Source of the DNA: JASHVB01 sp035523995
GTDB taxonomy: Bacteria; Pseudomonadota; Alphaproteobacteria; Acetobacterales; Acetobacteraceae
Length of the DNA stretch: 64,000 nucleotides
Assembly (NCBI GenBank): GCA_035523995.1
Contig: DATKPQ010000045.1
Coordinates: forward strand, 166,390 to 230,389
Reading direction: 5' to 3'
This document shows, in pieces, positions 50,928-59,750 of this stretch; position 1 is the first letter of the stretch, and the number at the start of each line of letters is the position of its first letter. Under the pieces are notes generated by a model, which was not told where the DNA came from, did not search any database, and was given only the letters and a program-made list of their open reading frames with translations. Made by a program: the position numbers and the translations under genes.

Positions 50928-51084
50928 CATCTGATTCACGGATATTGCAATAGTTCCGTGGTATGTGTCACGCTACTGTCAGCCTGGAACGCTTCCAGGG
51001 CGTATTCTTCTGTGAGGTCGCAGAGATCGCCGAGTAGCGACGCGCCGTCTTGGGTTCGGGTCATGTTCTGTGGGGTTGGACCGA

Positions 51085-51279
51085 ATGAAAATCCGGATGT
51101 GGTACGCGCTGCCGGCTATTGTCGTGCTGGCGGCCTGTGCGGTGAACACTGGCGGCAACGTCGCAGGCAACGCTCCTACTCCGTCCGCGGCGGCGCCGCA
51201 GCGGGTGGACGCGGTCTCGAACGCGCTCGGTGCGAAGATGGACGGTTTGCTGGCAAGCCAGCGTCCGACCGGCAACTGA
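51085..51279 (+). CDS. Small putative lipoprotein
   Basis: 64 residues from ATG 51085. The leader MKIRMWYALPAIVVLAACA contains a lipobox (LAAC), followed by an Ala/Pro-rich mature part. The codon choice looks native. A competing open frame runs on the opposite strand from 51380 (MTHEQLAQMTASSAAIAGVG...). I could not decide firmly between them, but the lipobox favours this one. Function unknown. Confidence 0.5.
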   Translation: MKIRMWYALPAIVVLAACAVNTGGNVAGNAPTPSAAAPQRVDAVSNALGAKMDGLLASQRPTGN

Positions 51280-51523
51280 GTCACGTACTGACCCAGCAAG
51301 ACACTGACGGCGCCGCCCTGCCCCACACCCGCTATGGCCGCGCTTGACGCAGTCATCTGCGCCAGTTGCTCGTGCGTCATCGCAATGCGACGGATCGGTT
51401 GCGCGTAGATCGCACTTCAGGCGGGGACATGACGGGTGCCGGGATGGTGATGCCAATCCACCGAACATGACACCCCCGCCCCGGGTGATATAGTCGCGCT
51501 CAGCCGGCTGGGGAGGAAAAGCC

Positions 51524-53176
51524 ATGATCGTCGCGGATGCCATCATCGAAACCCTCCGCCGCGAGGGCATCACCACGTTCTTCTGCTTCCCAACCACCTC
51601 GATGATCGAAGCTGCCGTCGCCGGCGGGCTACGTCCTGTCGTTTGCCGCCAGGAACGGGTTGGCGTGCACATGGCGGACGGTTTTGCCCGCGTCACGAAC
51701 GGGAAGCCGGCCGGCGTGTTCGCCATGCAATACGGCCCGGGCGCAGAGAACGCCTTCGCCGGCGTCGCTTCGGCATATTCTGATTCCACACCGATCCTGC
51801 TGCTGCCGCTCGGGCATTCTCTCGAACAAGCGCAGGTGTTTCCACTGTTCAATTCCGCCCGCAGCTATGCCTCGGTGACAAAATCGGTTGAAACCGTGAT
51901 GCAGCCCGAGCAAGCACCCGCGGTCATGCGGCGCGCCTTCAACGCGCTGCGCAACGGTCGGCCAGGGCCGGTGATGGTGGAATTGCCGCGCGACGTGGTG
52001 AGCCGCGAAATCCCGGGCAATGCTGGTGAATATCGCACCGTCCAGACTGCGCGGTCTGCACCCGCGCCGCGCGATATCGAAGACGCAGCGAAGCTGCTGG
52101 TCGAAGCGTCGTGCCCGATGATCCTGGCCGGGCAAGGGGTGCTTTACGCCGAAGCGTCAGACGAACTCGTGCGGTTGGCCGAGCTGCTGCAAGCGCCCGT
52201 CATGACCACGGTGGATGGCAAGAGCGCTTTCCCCGAGGACCACGCGATCGCACTGGGCAGCGGCGGCAATGGCTTCACCGGACCCGGCGCATTGTTCTTG
52301 CATGACAAGGCGGACGTGATCTTGGCAGTCGGCGCGGGCCTGACGCAGCATCCGCTGTCCACGCCGACGCTGCCCGACCGCGTCAGATTAATCCACAATA
52401 CCAACGACAGCCGCGACCTCAACAAGACCTATGAAACCGACATCGCCTTGCTCGGCGATGCCAGGCTCACTCTGGGGCATTTGATCGCGGCGGTGCTGGA
52501 CCGGCTGGATCGTCGTACGGTGGAACGCAATCCTGCCTCGGAGATCGCGAAGGCGCGCGCGTCGTGGCTTGCGCGCTGGCAGCCGAAGCTTGCGGCGAAC
52601 ACCGCGCCGATCAATCCGTATCGTGTCATCGCCGAATTCCAGAAGGTGGTGGATACCGCCGACGTCATCATGACGCACGATTCCGGCAGTCCACGCGAGC
52701 AATTACTGCCGTTCTACCAGGCGAAGCGGCCACGCGGGTATCTGGGGTGGGGCAAGTCGCACCAGCTCGGCACCGGGCTCGGGCTGAACATCGGCGCGAA
52801 GATCGCCGCGCCGGAAAAATTCTGCGTCAACATTATGGGCGACGCTGCGTTCGGCATGACGGGGCTCGATTTTGAAACCGCGGTGCGCTGCGGCGTGCCG
52901 ATCCTTACCATCGTGTTCAATAATTCCACCATGGCGATCGAGACGCGCCATATGGGCCTGTCGCACGAGAAGTTCCGCGCCCGCGACCTGGGAGGCAACT
53001 ATGCAAGCCTGGCGAAGGACCTCGGCGGCTGGAGCGAGCGGGTAGAGCACCCGGAGCAAATCGGCGAAGCTATCCTGCGTGCGCGGCGGCAGACGGAGGA
53101 GGGCCGGACCTGTTTGCTGGAGTTCATTACCAACGAGGAGACGGCGTTCTCGCAGGGCGCTGCGGCACGGCCCTGA
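51524..53176 (+). CDS. Thiamine-pyrophosphate-dependent enzyme (acetolactate-synthase-like)
   Basis: 550 residues with the three-domain layout of ALS/benzoylformate decarboxylase-type enzymes: an N-terminal PYR domain (TTFFCFPTTSMIEAAVAG, with the ALS-like AMQYGPGAENAFAGVASAY), a central domain, and the PP domain with GDAAFGMTGLDFETAVRCGVPILTIVFNN, the GD-x(25-30)-NN TPP-binding motif. The position equal to the usual catalytic Glu of the PYR domain is in CRQERVG. The reaction is unknown. A GGAGG ribosome site precedes ATG 51524. The CxxCxxCC gene follows 17 bases on. Confidence 0.9.
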   Translation: MIVADAIIETLRREGITTFFCFPTTSMIEAAVAGGLRPVVCRQERVGVHMADGFARVTNGKPAGVFAMQYGPGAENAFAGVASAYSDSTPILLLPLGHSLEQAQVFPLFNSARSYASVTKSVETVMQPEQAPAVMRRAFNALRNGRPGPVMVELPRDVVSREIPGNAGEYRTVQTARSAPAPRDIEDAAKLLVEASCPMILAGQGVLYAEASDELVRLAELLQAPVMTTVDGKSAFPEDHAIALGSGGNGFTGPGALFLHDKADVILAVGAGLTQHPLSTPTLPDRVRLIHNTNDSRDLNKTYETDIALLGDARLTLGHLIAAVLDRLDRRTVERNPASEIAKARASWLARWQPKLAANTAPINPYRVIAEFQKVVDTADVIMTHDSGSPREQLLPFYQAKRPRGYLGWGKSHQLGTGLGLNIGAKIAAPEKFCVNIMGDAAFGMTGLDFETAVRCGVPILTIVFNNSTMAIETRHMGLSHEKFRARDLGGNYASLAKDLGGWSERVEHPEQIGEAILRARRQTEEGRTCLLEFITNEETAFSQGAAARP

Positions 53177-53193
53177 CCACGCGCGGAGATACG

Positions 53194-53775
53194 ATGCCGG
53201 ATGACGCAGGTGTCGGTCTGGTGCCGGGCCGCAGATGCGGCGGCTGCACCGTGTGCTGCAAAGAGCTGACGATCGATACCGACGCTCTTCGAAAAGTCCA
53301 GGGCGTGACGTGCGTGCACTGCATTCCGAGCGGCGGCTGCACGATCTACCCGCGATGGCCCGCAATCTGTCGCGACTGGTATTGCCTGTGGCGCCACTAC
53401 GCGTGGCTGGACGATTCATGGCGCCCGGATCGCTGCCAGATCCTGCTGCGTGCCACCGATGACGACGTACCGGCCGGTTATGCTGCCGGACCGGGTGTCG
53501 TGGTGGACATACTCGGCCCGTCTGACGTCCTGCTGCGGTATGAGGTCGTGATGGTGATCGTCAGGCTGGTCGCGGCTGATGTTGCGACATTTCTCTCCGT
53601 GCCGGGCCTGCCCGGCTACGCCAGTGGCCGCGTATTGCTCAATCCTTCGCTGCTAGTGCCGCTGCACGACGGCGACGGCGATACGCTGCGACGCCGGCTG
53701 GTGGAGGCGTTCCTGCGATCGGCCCTGCATCCGAAAGTGGCAATCGAGTTGGAGGCAGTGTGGCCTGAACGTTAG
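53194..53775 (+). CDS. CxxCxxCC (YkgJ-type) cysteine-cluster protein
   Basis: 193 residues. RCGGCTVCCKELTID gives the CxxCxxCC motif at Cys 15, 18, 21 and 22. Further Cys at 40, 43, 49, 59, 64 and 81 in VHCIPSGGCTIYPRWPAICRDWYC complete the cluster domain, thought to bind zinc or iron-sulfur. The C-terminal half is a mixed alpha/beta region without motif. Only 17 bases separate it from the TPP-enzyme gene, suggesting co-expression. Its role is unknown. Confidence 0.8.
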   Translation: MPDDAGVGLVPGRRCGGCTVCCKELTIDTDALRKVQGVTCVHCIPSGGCTIYPRWPAICRDWYCLWRHYAWLDDSWRPDRCQILLRATDDDVPAGYAAGPGVVVDILGPSDVLLRYEVVMVIVRLVAADVATFLSVPGLPGYASGRVLLNPSLLVPLHDGDGDTLRRRLVEAFLRSALHPKVAIELEAVWPER

Positions 53776-53790
53776 TGCCTGCTCTCCACA

Positions 53791-53926
53791 TGTCATTGCG
53801 AGGAGCGCCCCCATGTCATTGCGAGGAGCGCAGCGACGAAACAATCTCGTTCTGCACGGCGTACGGACGGTTCGTTCGCCCATTCGATGGGAATTGCTTC
53901 AACGCCGCGCTCCTCGCAATGACATA
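53791..53926. repeat. Intergenic palindromic repeat (family A) with a duplicated left arm
   Basis: TGTCATTGCGAGGAGCGC occurs twice in direct order (53791 and 53813), and the right arm GCGCTCCTCGCAATGACATA closes at about 53926. The inner copy plus the right arm is a near-perfect inverted repeat; the extra left arm looks like a partial duplication. It lies between converging genes. Confidence 0.85.
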
Positions 53927-53961
53927 TGGAGGTGGACGCGATTGCGCTGCAGACGCGTGCG

Positions 53962-55017
53962 TCACTCCTCTGGCCGGAAACCCATGATCCGTTCGAACCG
54001 CTCACGATAAGCCGACCAGACTTCCGGATTCAGCAGCCGCGGCGGACGCTTGCCGTCCAGCATGCCCAGCAATTGCTCGGCCGCGATCTTCGCAATGTTG
54101 TGGCGCGACTGGCGCGTGATCCCGGCGGTGTGCGGACTCAGCAGCACATTGTCGAACTTCAACAGCGGATGATCGGTGGAAGGTGGCTCGTCTTCCCAAA
54201 CATCCAATCCGGCGCCAGCGATCCGCTTATCCCGCAGCGCGTTGACCAAGGCCGCCTCGTCATGGATGCCGCCCCGCGCTGTGGTGATGAAATAGGCGTG
54301 CGGCTGCATCAGCGCGTATTCGCGCGCACCGATCATGCCGCGTGTTTCCGCTGTGTGCGGGCAGTTGATCGAAACGTAGTCGGCCTGGCGTAGCAGATCG
54401 TCCAGTCTCTCCACCTTCTCGGCGCCGCGTGCCGCCATCACGTCCGCGGGCAGGTACGGGTCGTACGCCAGGACACGCATCCGGAACAATCCGCGGCACA
54501 GCTCCGCTACGCGCGAACCTACATTGCCCAACCCGATGATGCCGATGGTGCGCGCCACCACGTCGTCGCCCATGAACTCGCGGCGATCGTAGCCGCTGCC
54601 GCTGCGCATCGCGTGATCCGAAAGCATCAGCCGCTTCGATAGCGACAGCATCATCGCCATGACATGCTCGGCGACGCCTTCCTTGTTGCCGCCGGCCTGG
54701 TTCACTGCGGCAACGCCGGCGCGCGTGCAGTCCTCCAGATTCACCGTGTCGTAACCCGCGCCCGTTGTGGACAGCACCACCACATTCGGCATCCGTTGCA
54801 GCAGCTCTGCCGTGCCGTGGAACCTGCGCGCCAGCTCCTGCCGCGCCGAGCCGATCTGGAACGCATGCGCCCGTGCCAGCACCGGTTCCACTTCGTCCTC
54901 CGGGCTGTCGTTCATCAACCGGTCCACCTGGATATCCGGCCGCTGGCCGAGGATCTCCAGAAACACCGGGGCGGAGACCCGGTTTACGTAGAAGATGCGC
55001 TTGATATTCGGAGCCAT
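53962..55017 (-). CDS. D-2-hydroxyacid dehydrogenase, NAD(P)-binding
   Basis: 351 residues from ATG 55017. The Rossmann fingerprint is TIGIIGLGNVGSRVAELCRG. Catalytic Arg is in TTARGGIHDEAALVNAL, Glu in GLDVWEDEPPS and His in LSPHTAGITRQSR, the standard triad of the D-isomer 2-hydroxyacid dehydrogenase family that includes SerA and formate dehydrogenase. The substrate is undefined. It is divergent from the 3-hydroxyacyl-CoA dehydrogenase-like gene, and the 173-base gap holds a 13-bp tandem repeat. Confidence 0.92.
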   Translation of the reverse strand: MAPNIKRIFYVNRVSAPVFLEILGQRPDIQVDRLMNDSPEDEVEPVLARAHAFQIGSARQELARRFHGTAELLQRMPNVVVLSTTGAGYDTVNLEDCTRAGVAAVNQAGGNKEGVAEHVMAMMLSLSKRLMLSDHAMRSGSGYDRREFMGDDVVARTIGIIGLGNVGSRVAELCRGLFRMRVLAYDPYLPADVMAARGAEKVERLDDLLRQADYVSINCPHTAETRGMIGAREYALMQPHAYFITTARGGIHDEAALVNALRDKRIAGAGLDVWEDEPPSTDHPLLKFDNVLLSPHTAGITRQSRHNIAKIAAEQLLGMLDGKRPPRLLNPEVWSAYRERFERIMGFRPEE

Positions 55018-55077
55018 GGCCGGCCGTTCCCACGATATCCGCGCAACAGTAGTGGCTTTCTCGCGTAACGGAAGACC

Positions 55078-55116
55078 GGGCTCTGGCACCGGGCTCTGGC
55101 ACCGGGCTCTGGCACC
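55078..55116. repeat. 13-bp tandem repeat, three copies
   Basis: GGGCTCTGGCACC is repeated three times exactly (55078-55090, 55091-55103, 55104-55116) in the divergent gap between two dehydrogenase genes. Perfect copies suggest recent slippage. Confidence 0.9.
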
Positions 55117-55190
55117 CCTGGCCTGCGTAGCTGCATGCGCGCAGAATGCCGTGACGCGACGAAAGCGCCGTAGACAACGGAGGGAACGCG

Positions 55191-56144
55191 ATGACCGAGG
55201 TAGCCGTCGTCGGGGCTGGTCTGATGGGGCACGCGCTGGCTCTGGTATTCGCGCTCGGTGGACATCAGGTGCGGCTGACCGACAACGATGCAGAAACGCT
55301 GGAACGCGCGCCCGGCCTGATGGCGACAGCCCTGGCGACACTGGCGGAAGCCGGCGAGGTCGATGCGTCCTGGAACCGCCAGCGCCTGTCTCAGGCGGTG
55401 CGTTGCATCCCGTCGCTGCGGGAGACCGTCGCGGGAGCAAAACTGGTTGTCGAGGCGATAGTCGAACGCCCCGACGTCAAGCGCGCGTTGTACGGCCAAC
55501 TTGAAACGCTGATCGACTCCGATACGATCCTGGCCAGCAATACCAGCAATCTCGATATTTTCCCGTTGGTGCCGAGCGGGTTACAGCAACGTACGATTAT
55601 CGCACACTGGTACACACCACCCTATCTGTGCGACCTTGTCGATCTCTGTCCCGGCCCGCGCACTGATCCAGCCGCCATCGCCACCATGCGTGACATAGTC
55701 ACGGCGATGGGCAAGGCGCCGGTCGTGTTCAAGCAGATGGTGCAGGGCTACGTCGCCAATCGGCTACAAGCGGCCATGCAGCTTGAAGTCTATCGTCTGC
55801 TCGACGAAGGCTTGGTGACGCCGAAGGACATCGACGATTCAGTCATCCACGGCCTGGCGTTGCGCATTCCCATCCTGGGCATCATGGCGAAGGCCGACTT
55901 CACCGGCCTGCTGCTGATGCAGCAGGGCATGAAGAACCGCAGCTACACGCCGCCACAGCCGCGCGACCACAGCGATACTCTGGATGCGCTGATCGCGTCA
56001 GGCCGCACCGGCGTGATGTCCGGCAAAGGCTATTTCGACTGGGGCGACCGAAACCCGGAACAGCTTTTCCAGGAACGCGACAAGAAATTGCTCAAGCTGA
56101 AGCAAGCTTTGCGGAAGATCGGGCCGATGGAAGGGCGGCACTAG
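55191..56144 (+). CDS. 3-hydroxyacyl-CoA dehydrogenase-family protein
   Basis: 317 residues. The N-terminal NAD site is VAVVGAGLMGHALALVFALGGHQVRLTDND; the second half carries PVVFKQMVQGYVANRLQAAMQLEVYRLLDEG, and PILGIMAKADFTGL near the C-terminal helical domain. This matches 3-hydroxybutyryl-CoA dehydrogenase and L-gulonate/carnitine 3-dehydrogenase relatives; which substrate is used is open. A GGAGGG ribosome site precedes ATG 55191. Confidence 0.9.
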   Translation: MTEVAVVGAGLMGHALALVFALGGHQVRLTDNDAETLERAPGLMATALATLAEAGEVDASWNRQRLSQAVRCIPSLRETVAGAKLVVEAIVERPDVKRALYGQLETLIDSDTILASNTSNLDIFPLVPSGLQQRTIIAHWYTPPYLCDLVDLCPGPRTDPAAIATMRDIVTAMGKAPVVFKQMVQGYVANRLQAAMQLEVYRLLDEGLVTPKDIDDSVIHGLALRIPILGIMAKADFTGLLLMQQGMKNRSYTPPQPRDHSDTLDALIASGRTGVMSGKGYFDWGDRNPEQLFQERDKKLLKLKQALRKIGPMEGRH

Positions 56145-56331
56145 ATGTCATTGCGAGTTATCATCGACGGACGGGCTGACCCGTGATTGGATGAAAGATT
56201 CCTCCGGATCTGCTACTTCGGGGGAAGTTATGCCCTTCTTTCTCGCTAGGAGCAAAGCGACAAGCGCCTCGTTCGTCGTTAGCAATTTCCGACCGAGATT
56301 GCTTCGTCGCTCCACCCCTCGCAATGACATG
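56145..56331. repeat. Intergenic palindromic repeat (family A) with an inserted core
   Basis: The element opens with TGTCATTGCGAG immediately after the upstream stop codon and closes with CCTCGCAATGACATGG. The core is longer and contains an additional imperfect stem (AAAGCGACAAGCGCCTCG region). It separates the dehydrogenase from the converging YciI gene. Confidence 0.7.
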
Positions 56332-56342
56332 GGTTTCCCGAC

Positions 56343-56702
56343 TCAACCGAAATCAGCCGGCTCAAACAGCGGGCGAATCTCGATCTCGGTCGCTCCGGGC
56401 ATCGGGTTCGGGCAGCGCTTCACCCATTCGACCGCTTCGGCCATATCCTTCACCTGCCAGAGCCAGAATCCCGCGACCAGCTCATTTGTCGCCGGGAACG
56501 GACCGTCGGTGACCGCGCGGTTCCCGCCGTGGAACGCCTCCCGCTTACCCTGCGAGGACGGCTTCAGCCCCTCGCCCGTCACCATAATACCCACGGCGAT
56601 CAGGTCCTGATTGAACTTGCCCATCGCCTGAAGCAACCCGGGAGACGGCATGGTGCCCGCCTCCGAATCCGCCGTTGCCTTCACCAGAACCATCACGCGC
56701 AT
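56343..56702 (-). CDS. YciI/DGPF-domain protein
   Basis: 119 residues: MRVMVLVKATADSEAG, GEGLKPSSQGKREAF, VTDGPFPATNELVAGFWLWQVKDMAEAVEWVKRCP. The DGPF pattern (DGPFPATNE) places it in the YCII-related/DGPFAETKE family. Members are often beside extracytoplasmic sigma factors, but none is here. Function unknown. It diverges from the SDR gene 148 bases away. Confidence 0.9.
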   Translation of the reverse strand: MRVMVLVKATADSEAGTMPSPGLLQAMGKFNQDLIAVGIMVTGEGLKPSSQGKREAFHGGNRAVTDGPFPATNELVAGFWLWQVKDMAEAVEWVKRCPNPMPGATEIEIRPLFEPADFG

Positions 56703-56850
56703 CGCTCATCTCCTTGGCATCCCGAGCCTGCTCCGGCAGTCTCGCCCCAAGGACGCTCGGGCGGGCGTTCATCCTACAAGCCAGGCAAAATATCTTTACC
56801 TTCCACGAAGGACAAACCCCGCAATCTACAACCCCGCAAACGGAGGGAAC

Positions 56851-57612
56851 ATGATCAGCTACGACCTGAAGGGCAAAACCGCGCTCGTAACCGGCGGCGC
56901 ATCCGGCATCGGCTTCGCCACGGCCCGCATGCTGACGAAATTCGGAGCCACCGTTGGGGTGAACTACCTGGCCGACGATCCGCGCGGCCCCGAAGCGGTG
57001 AACAAGCTGATCGACGAAGGCGGCAAGGCGATCGGCGCGCCCGGCAGCGTGGGTGAAGCGGGCGCGGTCGAGCGCATGGTGCTGAAGGCAATCGACGAAC
57101 TCGGCCGGCTCGATCTGTTGTTCAACAACGCGGGCACGCCAGGCACACGGCGGCGCATCCCGCCGCCCGAACTTGGCTCCATAACCGAAGGCCTGTGGTC
57201 CCAACTTCTGGAAACCAACCTGCTCGGGGTGTTCCGTTGTAGCAAGGCCGCCGCGCCTGCACTGAAAGCAGCGAAAGGCGCCGTGGTGAACACCGCCTCG
57301 ATCGCCGGACTGGGACGCGCTGGCAGCAGCCTGGCCTACAGCGCCACCAAGGCCGGTGTCGTCAGTCTGACGCAGAATCTCGCACGCGCGCTGGCGCCGG
57401 ATGTGCGCGTGAATGCGATCGCACCGGGCGCGGTTGACAGTTCGTGGATGGTGGAATGGACCAACGAGGAACGCCAGCAATCGATCGAGCGCGCGCTGCT
57501 GAAACGCCGTTGCCAGCCGGAGGATCTGGCCGAGGTAGTATTATTCCTTGGCTTTGGCGCCGCGATGGTGACCGGGCAGACCATCACCGTGGATGGCGGT
57601 CTGACTTTATAA
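56851..57612 (+). CDS. Short-chain dehydrogenase/reductase (SDR)
   Basis: 253 residues from ATG 56851 with GGAGGGA upstream. Classical SDR: cofactor site TALVTGGASGIGFATA, NNAG in LLFNNAGTPG, catalytic Ser in NTASIAGLG, Tyr and Lys in LAYSATKAG, and PG in AIAPGAVDS, ending in TITVDGGLTL. NADP(H) or NAD(H) preference cannot be settled safely. The substrate is unknown. A longer frame to 56650 is antisense to the YciI gene. Confidence 0.93.
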   Translation: MISYDLKGKTALVTGGASGIGFATARMLTKFGATVGVNYLADDPRGPEAVNKLIDEGGKAIGAPGSVGEAGAVERMVLKAIDELGRLDLLFNNAGTPGTRRRIPPPELGSITEGLWSQLLETNLLGVFRCSKAAAPALKAAKGAVVNTASIAGLGRAGSSLAYSATKAGVVSLTQNLARALAPDVRVNAIAPGAVDSSWMVEWTNEERQQSIERALLKRRCQPEDLAEVVLFLGFGAAMVTGQTITVDGGLTL

Positions 57613-57627
57613 CGCCGCTAACAGTGA

Positions 57628-58884
57628 TCACGCCCGCCCGGGTGCCGGCCCGCCATGCACCTGCGCATAGTGCAGGCGCAGCAGGTCCTTGCCGTAATCG
57701 TTGCCGTTTGGTGTGCGGATCACCGTGTGGATATGGCACTTTGCCGGTTCGGTGTTGGTGAGGAACACACCGGAATGATGATCGAATTCGATCATCGTGA
57801 CCGGGCTTTGAATCCGATAGTAGAACGGGTCCTCGTCGCCGAACCCGCCGATCCAGCAGAAATGCGTGGTGTCGAGATGCATCTCGATCTGCCGCATCCG
57901 TGCACTGAATGGGCCGGACGGCAGGATTTCGAAATACTTGGCGATCAGGTCCAGCAGATGCGTGCGTAACTGCGGGGACAGGTCGCGCGCCGCGACGCCT
58001 TCGTGCGGAATGATCCAGTTGTCGCGATACGCACCGCCCAGATGGCGCTGATCGGCGGGATGCCAGCGTCCCTCAGGCATCGCCGGGTCGTGCATCAGCT
58101 TGTACACCTGGGCCCGCCGCTGCAGCGCGGGCGGCAAGGCGCGCATCAGCTCTAACCCGATCCGCTCTTCGTCCAGGAACAGCGCCAGGCCGGCGTCGGC
58201 GCCGCAATCGATGCAGTTCGGCTCGGCGCCAACAAAATCCGGCGACAGCACCATCTGTTTGCCGAGCACGAAGCAGTTCAGGCACAAATGGTGGCCGAAC
58301 AGATTCCAGCCCCAGGGTTCGGTGAGCGAAGGTTCTGAGAACAGAGTGAAATTGTAGCTGTACTGGTTCATCACCCGAGGCGCGTTGACCAGTTCGCCCA
58401 GGAACGCGTTCGTCTTCATCGCGCCGCGCGCCCTGAAATAGCCTTTGGGACTCAGGCTTGCCTGAACCACCGCCAGAATTGCCTCGCGCAGCGGCTCACC
58501 GAGTTCGTCCAACCGCAGGCCGAAGCGGTCGAAATAGAGTTCCGGATTGCTCCACATGCGCCATTGCGGCGCATCGATCGCATGGCACAGTTTCGCCCGT
58601 TCGTCCGCCGATGCGACGTTCAACATTTTACGTGCGGCCGCCACGATGGCTGCGGTCGGCGCGCTCTCGTCCGCAAGCGTATAGAGATCCGGCACCACGT
58701 CACCATCCGTTGAGATCCCCCGGAATGGTTCGTTGATGCGTGCGCGACGCTCCGCCAGCAGGGTCTGGACGCGCGGCCGTGTCGCCACTGCGTGTTCGGC
58801 GTGACTGTAGGCATCACGCTCGGAAATGCCGGCGATGCGCGGATGACCCGGTGGCGGAATCAGGTCTCGAAAATGATTGCTCAT
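57628..58884 (-). CDS. DUF3500-family protein
   Basis: 418 residues from the ATG at 58884. The DUF3500 C-terminal pattern is FDHHSGVFLTNTEPAKCHIHTVIRTPNGNDYGKDLLR, and FTLFSEPSLTEPWGWNLFGHHLCLNCF sits in the middle. Conserved His residues suggest a metal or catalytic site, but the family is uncharacterised to my knowledge. It lies 25 bases downstream of a class II aldolase gene on the same strand and is probably co-transcribed with it. Confidence 0.85.
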   Translation of the reverse strand: MSNHFRDLIPPPGHPRIAGISERDAYSHAEHAVATRPRVQTLLAERRARINEPFRGISTDGDVVPDLYTLADESAPTAAIVAAARKMLNVASADERAKLCHAIDAPQWRMWSNPELYFDRFGLRLDELGEPLREAILAVVQASLSPKGYFRARGAMKTNAFLGELVNAPRVMNQYSYNFTLFSEPSLTEPWGWNLFGHHLCLNCFVLGKQMVLSPDFVGAEPNCIDCGADAGLALFLDEERIGLELMRALPPALQRRAQVYKLMHDPAMPEGRWHPADQRHLGGAYRDNWIIPHEGVAARDLSPQLRTHLLDLIAKYFEILPSGPFSARMRQIEMHLDTTHFCWIGGFGDEDPFYYRIQSPVTMIEFDHHSGVFLTNTEPAKCHIHTVIRTPNGNDYGKDLLRLHYAQVHGGPAPGRA

Positions 58885-58909
58885 TGCAACTGGTCCATCC
58901 AGGTAGCCA

Positions 58910-59644
58910 TCAGGACATATCGCCCAGCAGATCGCCAACGCCGGCACGGCGTGCCCAGTATTCCCAGGCGCGCCAGCCCGCGGCCGAGCGCGGGTTGAAC
59001 GCAGCGCGGTTGCCGATTTCTCCCGGTGACAGCGCCTTGAACGGCCCGAAGCGCATTGCCGCGGTCAGCACGCGCGCGTTCACCGGCAAATAGACGGAGA
59101 TCCGCACCACATCCATGATCGTCGCACCCACGGCGGCGAAGCCATGTCCGCGCATCAACGCCACCTGGTGCGGGCCAAGGCGCCGTGCCAGGTCGCGGCC
59201 CTGATCGGCGTTGGTAACCAGCAGGTTCGTCGCGTCGCCGAACTTGTCCGCAATGTCCCATATCGGGATGCTGGGTCCGATCACACTGGCGACGTGGATC
59301 ACGGGCTGCAGCGGCACGTTGGTAATGCCAAACGGCAGGGTCTCCTCGGCGTGACTGTGCACCACCGCGTTCACGTCGGGGCGAGCCTCGTAGATGGCGC
59401 CATGGATGAAGCGCTCCAGGTAGGGCGGCCGCCGGTCGTCGCCGACCACTTTGCCGTCCAGCGTGAACTCCATAATATCGGCCGCTGCCACCAGTTCCGG
59501 AGCAAGCGAGCGAGATAGCAGGAAACGTTCGGGGTTGGCCGGGTGGCGGACGCTGATATGGCCATACGCATCGACGACGTTCTGATGCGCCAGGATTCGG
59601 TTGCCGATCACCAGATTGCGCAGAGTTTCATCGCGTTCACTCAT
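58910..59644 (-). CDS. Class II aldolase/adducin-family protein
   Basis: 244 residues. Zinc ligands are suggested by VHSHAEETLPFG (HSH) and the third His in MRGHGFAAVG; ILAHQNVVDAYGHISVRHP is the usual opening, with GHIS conserved. Members are fuculose/ribulose phosphate aldolases, dehydratases or decarboxylases. The co-transcribed DUF3500 gene hints at a shared catabolic route, but the substrate is unknown. Confidence 0.9.
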   Translation of the reverse strand: MSERDETLRNLVIGNRILAHQNVVDAYGHISVRHPANPERFLLSRSLAPELVAAADIMEFTLDGKVVGDDRRPPYLERFIHGAIYEARPDVNAVVHSHAEETLPFGITNVPLQPVIHVASVIGPSIPIWDIADKFGDATNLLVTNADQGRDLARRLGPHQVALMRGHGFAAVGATIMDVVRISVYLPVNARVLTAAMRFGPFKALSPGEIGNRAAFNPRSAAGWRAWEYWARRAGVGDLLGDMS

Positions 59645-59750
59645 TTTCTGTTTCCTCCCGCGTGCTGTGGCCCACCGTGCATGTTAACCCGCCCCCGCGA
59701 ACCTGTCGCGCCACCGGGCACAAGCCGCGCGGCCCAGACGCAATTGGACG

